Positions 8,466 to 15,481 of a stretch of DNA of 64,000 nt are shown one piece after another (position 1 is the first letter of the stretch; every line of letters begins with the position of its first letter). The stretch comes from Nitratidesulfovibrio termitidis HI1 (lineage in GTDB: Bacteria; Desulfobacterota; Desulfovibrionia; Desulfovibrionales; Desulfovibrionaceae), in contig NZ_KI632512.1 in assembly GCF_000504305.1 (NCBI RefSeq), positions 2,168,250 through 2,232,249 of the forward strand, given 5' to 3'. A program made the translations under genes and the position numbers. The notes beneath the pieces are model-generated. The model did no database searches. It was not told the DNA's origin and saw only the letters and a program-made list of their open reading frames with translations.

Positions 8466-9965
8466 CTAGACCGGCCCGGCATCCTTGGGGGTAATCTCCG
8501 CCGCCACCTCGGCATACATGGTCAGGGCCACCATGGCGAAGGTGAGCAACAACGGCCCGTACAACAGCCCAAGAATGCCGAACATGTTCAGGCCGCCCAG
8601 AATGGCCAGGAACAGGTAGAGCATGGGAATGCCCGCGCCTTCCTTCATGAACCACGCGCGCAGCAGGCCGTCGGAACTGGAAACCAGCACCGCGCACCAC
8701 CCCAGCAGAAACACCGCCTGCCACGTCTCGCCCGAAAGGTACAGATAGGCCGTGGCTGGCGCCCAGATCAGCGCCGTGCCCACCACGGGAATCATGGCCG
8801 CGAAGGACATGGCGAAGCCCCAGAACAGCGCGGGCAGCCCCACCAGGGCAAAGCCCACCGCGCCAATGACACCCTGGAACACGGCCACCAGCACACCGCC
8901 CATGAACACCGAGCGGGCCACGCCGCGCAGGGCCGACAGCAGGCGGTCCTCCTGTGCGTGGGCCAACGGCGAGACGCGTTTGACGAAGGCCATCATCTGA
9001 CGCCCGTCGCGCAGCAGAAAATACAGGATGAACAGCATCAGCAGAAAGTGGCCGAACAGGTACACGGCATTGCCCACCCCGGCGGTAATGCCGTGCAACA
9101 CGGCCTCCCCGGCCTGGCGGGCCGCGCCCAGCAGGGTGCCGCGCAGGCTGGCCGGGTCGAAGTCGGCAATGCCCGAGGCGTCGATGCCGAAGCCGCCCAG
9201 AGTCTGGGTAACCCACACCGAAAGTTCATGCAGCCGGGCCAGCCCCAGTTCCACCGGCGCGGGCAGGGAAGCTGCCGCAGTGGTTGCGCCCGTTGCGGCA
9301 GCCCCGGCGGCGGTTTCGCCCGCGCCATTGCCGGACGCGGCGTAAAAGGCCATGGCCGCGCGGGCCAGGGCGCGGGCCTGGGGAATCAGTGCGGCCACGA
9401 ACACGGCCAGCGGCGCGGCCACGCCCAGCAGCAGGGTAAGGATGGTGGACGCCGCGGCAAGGTCGCGCTGGCGCACCCGACAGGCGATGCGCTCTTGCAG
9501 GGGGGCCGCCAGCGCAGCCACCACGATGGCCACGGCCAGCGTGTGGATGAACGGGCGGGCCAGCAGCCAGCCGATGCCCACGGCCACAACGGCCAGCAGC
9601 GCCAGCCAGACCCGCGTGGGCGCGGCGTGGCCGCCAACGGATGGCCCGGATTGCACGGACGCTCCGGATAACGTGGACGACGCGGACGGCGCAGGAACTG
9701 CCCCCGCTGCCGCAGATGCGCCAAAAGCCGCCCCCTCCGCCTGTCCAGCGGGGCCATCAGGCATGGATTCCGCGCGGGCAGAAGGGCACCCGGCGCAGGC
9801 CGAAGAGGCAAAGGGGTCAATGGAAACGGGGGGGCCGGGGTCACCCGCATCGCACATCTGGTCGGATGCGCCGGGACAGCCGCCACAGGGCGAAGCCAGC
9901 CGCGATGCGGCACGGCGCAACACGGGACGGGCGTTACGACGCGGGGAACGGACAGGAGTACTCAT
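8466..9965 (-). CDS. AI-2E-family transporter (PerM/TqsA-like permease)
   Basis: A membrane protein of the AI-2E exporter superfamily. The first hydrophobic pair lies around residues 125-170 (ALLAVVAVGIGWLLARPFIH, AIVVAALAAPLQERI), a soluble loop follows, and a C-terminal bundle includes VGFALVGLPALFWGFAMSFAAMIPVVGTALIWAP. The conserved P-x-x-G-x-x-x-x-W stretch is visible there. Family members export autoinducer-2 or act as Na+/H+ antiporters; the substrate here is unknown. The first 115 residues are a low-complexity Ala/Pro/Ser/Gly extension, so the true start may be further in. Confidence 0.85.
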   Translation of the reverse strand: MSTPVRSPRRNARPVLRRAASRLASPCGGCPGASDQMCDAGDPGPPVSIDPFASSACAGCPSARAESMPDGPAGQAEGAAFGASAAAGAVPAPSASSTLSGASVQSGPSVGGHAAPTRVWLALLAVVAVGIGWLLARPFIHTLAVAIVVAALAAPLQERIACRVRQRDLAAASTILTLLLGVAAPLAVFVAALIPQARALARAAMAFYAASGNGAGETAAGAAATGATTAAASLPAPVELGLARLHELSVWVTQTLGGFGIDASGIADFDPASLRGTLLGAARQAGEAVLHGITAGVGNAVYLFGHFLLMLFILYFLLRDGRQMMAFVKRVSPLAHAQEDRLLSALRGVARSVFMGGVLVAVFQGVIGAVGFALVGLPALFWGFAMSFAAMIPVVGTALIWAPATAYLYLSGETWQAVFLLGWCAVLVSSSDGLLRAWFMKEGAGIPMLYLFLAILGGLNMFGILGLLYGPLLLTFAMVALTMYAEVAAEITPKDAGPV

Positions 9966-10150
9966 GGCGCGGTGCTAGCACGCGGGCGGCGCCGAAGCAA
10001 CAGCGGCAACGCGACGTTGCTGCGTCTTCGGGCATGGTGGGCAAGACCGAAACGGGAAGGGGGACGACAGGGGGGCGGTCCGCATCGGACGGCATGCAAC
10101 GCCCCGACGGGGCCGGAACGCCGTCCGGCGTCAGCCCTGTCCCCAACCCT

Positions 10151-10840
10151 CTACAACTCAGCGCGCTCCAGCAGCTTCAACGGATGCACCACCACCACCT
10201 CGCGGCGGGTCACCCGTACCAGTCCCTCGTCCTGCATCTCGCGCAGAAAGTCGCTGACGGTCTGCTGGCACGAGCCGGTCATGGCGGCCATCTGCTCCTG
10301 GGTCAGGCGCACGGGAATCACGGCGGGCTCATGCCAGGCCGCCTCGTCGCCCAGCACCTCGTAGGCCATGTACACCAGCAACTTGGCCAGCCGGGTGCCC
10401 ACGTCGCAGGTCATCAGGTTGCCCACCTGCTCGCCGAGATAACGCACCCGCCCGCCCAGCGTGGCAATGACCCTGCGCGCCACACCAAAATTCTCCGCCA
10501 GAAACCCCTCGAACTCGTCCCGCCCCGCCTCGCGCAGCACGCACGGGGTAAGGGCCTGGGCATTGGCCTTGCGCGGCACCGAATCCAGCACCTCTGCCAG
10601 CCCGAACATCTCGCCCCGTCTGCGCAGAAAGAAGATGGGCTCCTTGCCCGACGGCGCAATGCGAAAGATGCGCACGATGCCCTGCTCCACGTAGAAGCAC
10701 GAATCGCCGGAGTCCTCCTCGAAGAACACCATGTCGTTCTTCGCAAAGTCCCTCCGGCGCGACAACGCCAGAAACGCCGCCCGCTCGTCCGGCAGGTCGG
10801 CGAAAAAGTCCTCGGTCCAGAGATGCCAGTTGCGTTCCAT
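10151..10840 (-). CDS. Crp/Fnr-family transcriptional regulator
   Basis: A protein of about 229 residues with an N-terminal cyclic-nucleotide-binding-like beta-barrel (FFEEDSGDSCFYVEQGIVRIFR) and a C-terminal Crp-type helix-turn-helix (LTQEQMAAMTGSCQQTVSDFLREM). It lacks the N-terminal Cys cluster of true Fnr. It resembles Desulfovibrio-type Crp/Fnr proteins such as HcpR only in general terms. I place the start at the ATG at 10840, preceded by AGGGGGG; a GTG at 10909 is the alternative. It is the last gene of the cluster with the Apr-like pair and permease, so it may control that cluster. Confidence 0.85.
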   Translation of the reverse strand: MERNWHLWTEDFFADLPDERAAFLALSRRRDFAKNDMVFFEEDSGDSCFYVEQGIVRIFRIAPSGKEPIFFLRRRGEMFGLAEVLDSVPRKANAQALTPCVLREAGRDEFEGFLAENFGVARRVIATLGGRVRYLGEQVGNLMTCDVGTRLAKLLVYMAYEVLGDEAAWHEPAVIPVRLTQEQMAAMTGSCQQTVSDFLREMQDEGLVRVTRREVVVVHPLKLLERAEL

Positions 10841-10945
10841 GAGCCCCCCTGGCGGAGAGCGTAGTACTCCTGTGGCGTATGGCAAGGGGGCAAAGGCGGT
10901 ATCGGACACCGGATGTCCGCGCCGCCTCCGCCCCCCGGAGTGTGA

Positions 10946-11302
10946 TTACGCGTCCTTGTCAGTAAGAATGGCCGGGGCCACGGCCAGACGGTTTCGGTAT
11001 TTGTAGGTGGTTTCCACACCGTGGATGTCCACGCACTTCCAGGTGATGTGCTCCTTGCCCATGATGGGCCGCAGGGACGCCTTGTGGTACCCCAACTGGT
11101 AGGGAATGCGCGTCTCGATGGCGGCGCGGGGACAGGCCTTGGTGCAGGACATGCAGTCCCAGCAGTCGCGCGTGCAGCGGCAGCGGGCCTTGCCCGTGGC
11201 TGCGTCCACCACCATCAGGTTGCCGGGGCAGGCTTCCTCGCAGCGCGATTCGGGCAGCCCTTCGCAGCCGTTGCATTTTTCGGTCAGTATTCTCGGCGGC
11301 AT
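10946..11302 (-). CDS. AprB-like ferredoxin subunit (two [4Fe-4S])
   Basis: A 118-residue protein that aligns with the N-terminal part of adenylylsulfate reductase beta subunit AprB. Cluster Cys are at 10, 13, 21 and 25 (CNGCEG...CEEACP) and at 47, 50, 53 and 57 (CWDCMSCTKACP). The Trp48 used for electron transfer in AprB is kept. Two extra Cys (41, 43) are present. AprB is normally about 150-165 residues and its long C-terminal tail wraps AprA; here that tail is missing. It lies 27 bp after the AprA-like gene, so the pair is expected to form a complex. Confidence 0.85.
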   Translation of the reverse strand: MPPRILTEKCNGCEGLPESRCEEACPGNLMVVDAATGKARCRCTRDCWDCMSCTKACPRAAIETRIPYQLGYHKASLRPIMGKEHITWKCVDIHGVETTYKYRNRLAVAPAILTDKDA

Positions 11303-11329
11303 GTATTCCTCCGTCCGGATGAAATGCGG

Positions 11330-13114
11330 TTAGGCCTTGAACCGGTCACCGGGGACCAGCTGTTCGTAGGGCCGGGTAAAGGCGGTTACCTCGCCGGTGG
11401 CCGGGTCGCGCCGGGTTTCCACGAAGCAGTCGAAGTTGGCGTCGTCGCGACCGGGGTAATCGCTGCGGGTCTGCCACCCGGCCCAGCGGGTTTCGCGGCG
11501 GGCCTTCAGGTGGTGCACCACGGCCTCGGCCACGTCCACGCGGTCCATGGTCTCGTTGGCCTGCATCAGATCGTGCAGGTCGGCGGCCTTCAGGTAGGCG
11601 AACTGCGATTGCAGCATCTTGATATGGCGCAGGGCGTAGTCCAGGCGCTCCTCGTTGGTGCGATAGAACTGCGAGCTGCCGCCCGCGTACTCGTCCATCA
11701 GGCGCTGGAGGCGTTCCTTCATCTCGGTGGGGGTCACGCCATCGTAGTCCTTGCCACGCAGCAGCGGCGCGAACACGCGGGCCTTTTCCGATTCCACCTG
11801 CGAGCCGACGGCGGATTCGTCGGGCGTTTCAAGGCCCGCCGCCATGTAGGCAATGGCGCCGCGCGCGGCCAGCTTGCCTTCCGCCGCGCAGCCGCCCACG
11901 AACTTGTTGGGGTTGCCGCCCGCCGTCTCGCCCGCCGCGAACAGGCCGGGCACGGTGGTCATGCGCTGCATGTCCACCCAGAAACCGCCCATGGTGTGGC
12001 CACCCATGATGTACGGGTCGGACCCGTAGATCTCGATGGGGTCCTTGGTCACGTCCTGCCCCCGGCTGGCCAGGAACAGCACGAACGACGGACGCTCGTT
12101 GAGGTAGTCGGTCATCATGGCCTGCACCAGTTCGGGGGCCATGTTGCGGGTGTCGCAGTAGCAGGGGCCGCGACCGGCCAGCCATTCCTCCATGGGAGCG
12201 TTGGCCCGGATGAAGCGCGGGGCCGCGTCGCCGCCAAGGTGGGCGTAGCGGCTCATGACCCGCTCGTCCTTGCAGTTGATGATGGGGGCCTTGTAACCCA
12301 CCGAAATGGTGTCCACGGGGCCGCAGAAGTCCTTGGTGCGGGTGGCCACCCAGCGCTGCTCCAGCGACGACAGCTCCGCGCCCTGGCGGAAGCCCATGGC
12401 ATAGCCGGACCCCACGCAGTAGGGGCACATCCAGATCTGCGCGCCGCTGTCGGTGGAATCGGCGGTGTACGACTTGTACAGGGTGCCCGCGCCGCCGGTG
12501 GAAACCACCACGGATTTGGCGCGGAACACGTAGAACGCGCCGTCACGCACGCCAAGGCCAGTGGCCCCCACGCAGCGGCCGCCGTCCATGAGCAGGCCGG
12601 TGCCCACCACGCGGTTGTACACTTCGGCCCCGGCCTCGATGGCCTTTTCGGCCATGATGGGCTTCAGCTGTTCGCCGTGGATGGAGATGTCCCACTTGCC
12701 GCGATAGCGGATCTTGCCGTTCTCGTCGCGCAGGATGGGCAGGCCCCAGCGCTCCAGGTCGTCGATGGCCTCGTTGAGCTCCTCGGCGTTGCTGAGGGCC
12801 AGGTCCTCACGCAGGGGACCGCCGCCAACCTGGGCGCGGCTCCAGCGCACCAGATCTTCGGGGGTCTTGCCTTCGGGAATGTAGGTGTTCAGGGCGTCCA
12901 TGCCTGCAGAACACGCGCCGGAACGCATGATCTCGGCCTTTTCCATGATCACCACGCGCAGCGACGGATCAAGCCGCTTGGCCTCGGTGGCCACGAAACA
13001 CCCGGCGTTGCCGCCGCCGATGATCAACAGGTCGCACTCCACCGTTTCCGTGCGCACCTCCGCAAGGCTGCGCGGCGCGATGTCCACGGCCCTGCTGGCC
13101 TTTCTGTTCGCCAT
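11330..13114 (-). CDS. AprA-like flavoprotein (adenylylsulfate reductase / fumarate reductase superfamily)
   Basis: A 594-residue FAD protein similar along its whole length to AprA. Residues 30-40 (IIGGGNAGCF) are the FAD dinucleotide motif. SGACSAGMDALNTYI, GPVDTISVGYKAP and GGHTMGGFWVDM match AprA blocks, and the C-terminal KARRETRWAGWQ...SDYP block is also AprA-like. The Arg and His near the isoalloxazine ring in AprA appear conserved (Arg259, His373). It is somewhat shorter than housekeeping AprA and has unusual CPYC at 230-233. ATG 13114 has GGGAG upstream. Its partner is the AprB-like protein. The substrate is unknown: APS, sulfite or another sulfur or carboxylate compound. Confidence 0.85.
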   Translation of the reverse strand: MANRKASRAVDIAPRSLAEVRTETVECDLLIIGGGNAGCFVATEAKRLDPSLRVVIMEKAEIMRSGACSAGMDALNTYIPEGKTPEDLVRWSRAQVGGGPLREDLALSNAEELNEAIDDLERWGLPILRDENGKIRYRGKWDISIHGEQLKPIMAEKAIEAGAEVYNRVVGTGLLMDGGRCVGATGLGVRDGAFYVFRAKSVVVSTGGAGTLYKSYTADSTDSGAQIWMCPYCVGSGYAMGFRQGAELSSLEQRWVATRTKDFCGPVDTISVGYKAPIINCKDERVMSRYAHLGGDAAPRFIRANAPMEEWLAGRGPCYCDTRNMAPELVQAMMTDYLNERPSFVLFLASRGQDVTKDPIEIYGSDPYIMGGHTMGGFWVDMQRMTTVPGLFAAGETAGGNPNKFVGGCAAEGKLAARGAIAYMAAGLETPDESAVGSQVESEKARVFAPLLRGKDYDGVTPTEMKERLQRLMDEYAGGSSQFYRTNEERLDYALRHIKMLQSQFAYLKAADLHDLMQANETMDRVDVAEAVVHHLKARRETRWAGWQTRSDYPGRDDANFDCFVETRRDPATGEVTAFTRPYEQLVPGDRFKA

Positions 13115-13264
13115 GTCGTTTCTCCCGACGTTGATTGGATACGTTACGGATGCGCCGCAGGGGCCACCGCATCGCCATGCTATTTTCCTGGACACCCCGT
13201 GCGGCCACCTGCGGCGCAGGGCTCATGAATTTTTTCTGGTTTGACGTTCTGCGCCACCGCCATC

Positions 13265-13393
13265 CTGCGGCGCAGGGATTTTGTTCGCTGGCAAGGCGAG
13301 CAAGCCTGCCATGAGGGTGCATACTTTTGTCGTATTCACCCGAAATGGCAGGCGCAGCTCAACGCCGCCAGCGCGCAAAAGACCAAGCCGCAG
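13265..13393 (-). repeat. Structured 3'-end repeat, copy R1
   Basis: First of five copies of a repeat family in this window. It begins one base after the permease stop. On the minus strand the outer arm CTGCGGCTTGGTCTTTTGCG pairs with its partner near 13265-13292. An inner stem CCTGCCAT / ATGGCAGG encloses the shared core GAATACGACAAAAGTATGCA. The arms differ from those of other copies but remain complementary within this one. It lies between the permease and AprA-like genes, so it is intercistronic rather than operon-terminal. Confidence 0.75.
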
Positions 13394-13394
13394 C

Positions 13395-14459
13395 CTAGGC
13401 GCTGCCAAGGCCCAGCTTAATCCCCATGTACTGCAACCCCACGAAGATCAGCAGGATGCCGAACAACAGGCGCAGGTAGCGGGTGTCCACCACGCAGCCC
13501 AGACGCCGCCCGAAGTTGGCCCCGCAGTAGCCGCCCATCATGGCGAACACGGCCAGTTGGTAGATGACGGTGTCGGCCACGCCGCGCACGATGAACTGCG
13601 AGCCGATGTTGGCCACCTTGACGAAGTTGCCGGTGCCCACGGCCACCATCATGGGCAGGCCGAAGGCCGCGTGCAGCATGGGGGTGAACAGGAAGCCGCC
13701 GCCCACGCCGATGATGCCGGTAAGCGCGGCGATGAAGAAGTTGCCGAAGGCCGGGTACAGGATGTTGGTGCGGTAGGACACGCCGTTCCATTCACCGCCC
13801 GCGTAGAGCAGGCCCTGCTTTTCGGTGGCCACGAAGCCCGCGCCCTTGCCCGCGCCGGGGCGGAAGGCGCGCCACAGCATCCAGAACGCCGCGCAGAAGA
13901 CCAGGATGGAGAAGTACATCTTCAGCTGTTCCGGCGACATGCCGAGCGAGATGTACGCGCCCGCGCCCGCGCCCAGAAAGCCGGTGGCCATCATGGGAAA
14001 GGCCACCTTCATGTTGGGGGTCTTCTTGGACAGGTGCACCATGGCGGCCATCAGGCCGATGACGGCGGAGGCAAGGCTGTTGGTGCCCAGGGCCACCTTG
14101 ACCGGCAGGCCCAGCCACAGGGTGTACAGGGGCACGGAGAACAGGCTGATGAACGCCCCCACCATGCCGCCAAGGAAACCGGCCACCATGCCCACGCCGA
14201 TGCCCAGCACCGGCACCACGTTGACGGTGCCCCAGGTGGGGTGGCTCCAGGCCACTGTCCACGAGGGGGCCACGGATTCCTTGACCAGCGCCAGCAGCAG
14301 CACGGCGGTCAGCGCCCACAGGGCCATGTTGGCGGGGGTGCGTTCGCCCAGCACCGCCCGGATGCCCGTGAGGAACGGGGAACAGGTGACGTCAACGTCC
14401 GCCGCTCCGTGTGCCGGGGCCGCTCCCGCCGCCGCCCCCGTCTTGTTCGTATCCGCCAT
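13395..14459 (-). CDS. TauE/SafE-family sulfite/organosulfonate-type exporter
   Basis: A 354-residue membrane protein of the TauE/SafE (DUF81) family. The two repeat signatures are GMVAGFLGGMVGAFISLFSVPLY and ALTGIIGVGGGFLFTPMLHAAFGLP, each followed by a GTNSLA or GTGNFVK segment. About eight hydrophobic segments are seen. The ATG at 14459 has GGGAGG upstream and is preferred to an in-frame start 123 bp earlier. Family members move sulfite, sulfonates or other small anions. Being first in a cluster with an APS-reductase-like enzyme makes a sulfur oxyanion a reasonable guess. Confidence 0.87.
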   Translation of the reverse strand: MADTNKTGAAAGAAPAHGAADVDVTCSPFLTGIRAVLGERTPANMALWALTAVLLLALVKESVAPSWTVAWSHPTWGTVNVVPVLGIGVGMVAGFLGGMVGAFISLFSVPLYTLWLGLPVKVALGTNSLASAVIGLMAAMVHLSKKTPNMKVAFPMMATGFLGAGAGAYISLGMSPEQLKMYFSILVFCAAFWMLWRAFRPGAGKGAGFVATEKQGLLYAGGEWNGVSYRTNILYPAFGNFFIAALTGIIGVGGGFLFTPMLHAAFGLPMMVAVGTGNFVKVANIGSQFIVRGVADTVIYQLAVFAMMGGYCGANFGRRLGCVVDTRYLRLLFGILLIFVGLQYMGIKLGLGSA

Positions 14460-14874
14460 TCCCGCCTCCCTTGCTGGTTGAAATGAGTGTGGTGAGTGTG
14501 CCCGCCTCGCCGGGGCATCCGGAACCGGACAGCCGGACGCGGGGCGTGCATCGTGAGCCACGGGAGTAGCGCGGTGGGGCAAAGGGTTCTATCGCGGGGA
14601 CGATAAACCGGGGAAACGTGACAAAATGGGGGGGAAGGAAGGCGGGGTGGCAAGAAACGCCAGCAAATAAACCCATGTGATTCCCTGGCGTTATGCTTGA
14701 TAAATAAAAAAGAGCAGACCACACGCATTCCGCGTCGCCTGCTGACAAGCCACGCGGGCCAAGGTATGAAAGAAGCATCCCCGTTCCTGCCGCACGATGC
14801 CCGCGCACTGCGAACCGGGCGCCACGAACAGGTCACCACGGACACGCGGCGCAACACGGGGAAGGGGGTGCGCC
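14460..14874. other. 415-bp divergent intergenic region
   Basis: This region separates the minus-strand permease cluster from the plus-strand Cys-rich gene. It holds an AT-rich patch at about 14690-14715 (GCTTGATAAATAAAAAAGAG) that could carry a promoter. Two half-sites resemble Crp/Fnr halves (GTGACA near 14617, TGTGAT near 14678). No full palindrome and no further gene was found. Confidence 0.35.
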
Positions 14875-15132
14875 GTGTTCGCCCTGCTGTTTCTGCACCG
14901 CGATTGCGTGGGCTGCGGCTATTGCTGCGCCAAATCCCAGTGCCCGCCGGGGCGGGAGGCCTACGGCGACCACCGCCGCTGCCCCGGCCTGTTCTGGGAT
15001 GGCGCGCGCTACCGCTGCCGACTGGTGATCACCGACGCGCAGGCCGCCGCCGTGTTGCAGGTGGGCGAAGGCTGCTGCCGCCCGCTGAACCGCTGGCGCA
15101 AGGATGTGCGGGAACGGGTGAAGCCGTTGTGA
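14875..15132 (+). CDS. Small Cys-rich protein (CxxCxxCC cluster)
   Basis: An 85-residue protein with nine Cys. DCVGCGYCCAKSQCP opens it, CPGLFW and YRCRL follow, and EGCCRPLN is near the end. The pattern resembles the metal- or Fe-S-binding cluster of YkgJ-like zinc/iron-chelating proteins in a minimal form. The GTG at 14875 is chosen because it follows GAAGGGGG and starts just before the conserved part; the frame also runs back to 14797. No function can be given. It is a single gene, divergent from the AprA-like cluster. Confidence 0.6.
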   Translation: MFALLFLHRDCVGCGYCCAKSQCPPGREAYGDHRRCPGLFWDGARYRCRLVITDAQAAAVLQVGEGCCRPLNRWRKDVRERVKPL

Positions 15133-15481
15133 CGGCGATGCGGCCCTGTCCGCCCTTACCTGTCCCGTCGGCCTATCCCGTCGGCCTATCCCGTCGGCCT
15201 GTCCGGTCCCGGCCTGCCAGCCTGACGGTTACAGGCATCCCCGCGCCGCCATGGTTACCGCCCCGCGCCACCCGTACCAGCCCGCACCCGCGCACACGGC
15301 TTTGCTTCGGGCGCGGCGTGACGTATACCCTTTGCGCAGGCGGCCCGGCCCGTGACCGCGCTAGGGGTTCCTGCCGGAATGACGGGACTGCGCCCCGTCC
15401 CGGTGCCGCCCCGCGCAGCCCTGTCGTACCGGCCCGTCCGGCGCGCCAACCCCTCACATCCAACCGCCAACCGGAACCAGC
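15133..15481. other. 349-bp region before polA with 13-bp tandem repeat
   Basis: No gene was seen. At 15159-15197 a 13-bp unit is repeated three times (CCTGTCCCGTCGG, then CCTATCCCGTCGG twice). The rest is GC-rich and should carry the polA promoter, but no clear boxes were recognised. Confidence 0.5.

Noticed and set aside
10841-10909. Upstream GTG start for the Crp/Fnr regulator
   Set aside because: The ATG at 10840 has a clear AGGGGGG ribosome site and starts closer to the conserved domain; the added 23 residues look non-conserved.
11021-13228. Very long plus-strand frames opposite the AprA-like gene, and similar frames opposite mutL, glmS and purD
   Set aside because: They are antisense shadows caused by high GC at third codon positions. 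Their products are His/Gly/Val-rich without domains, while the opposite strand gives known proteins.
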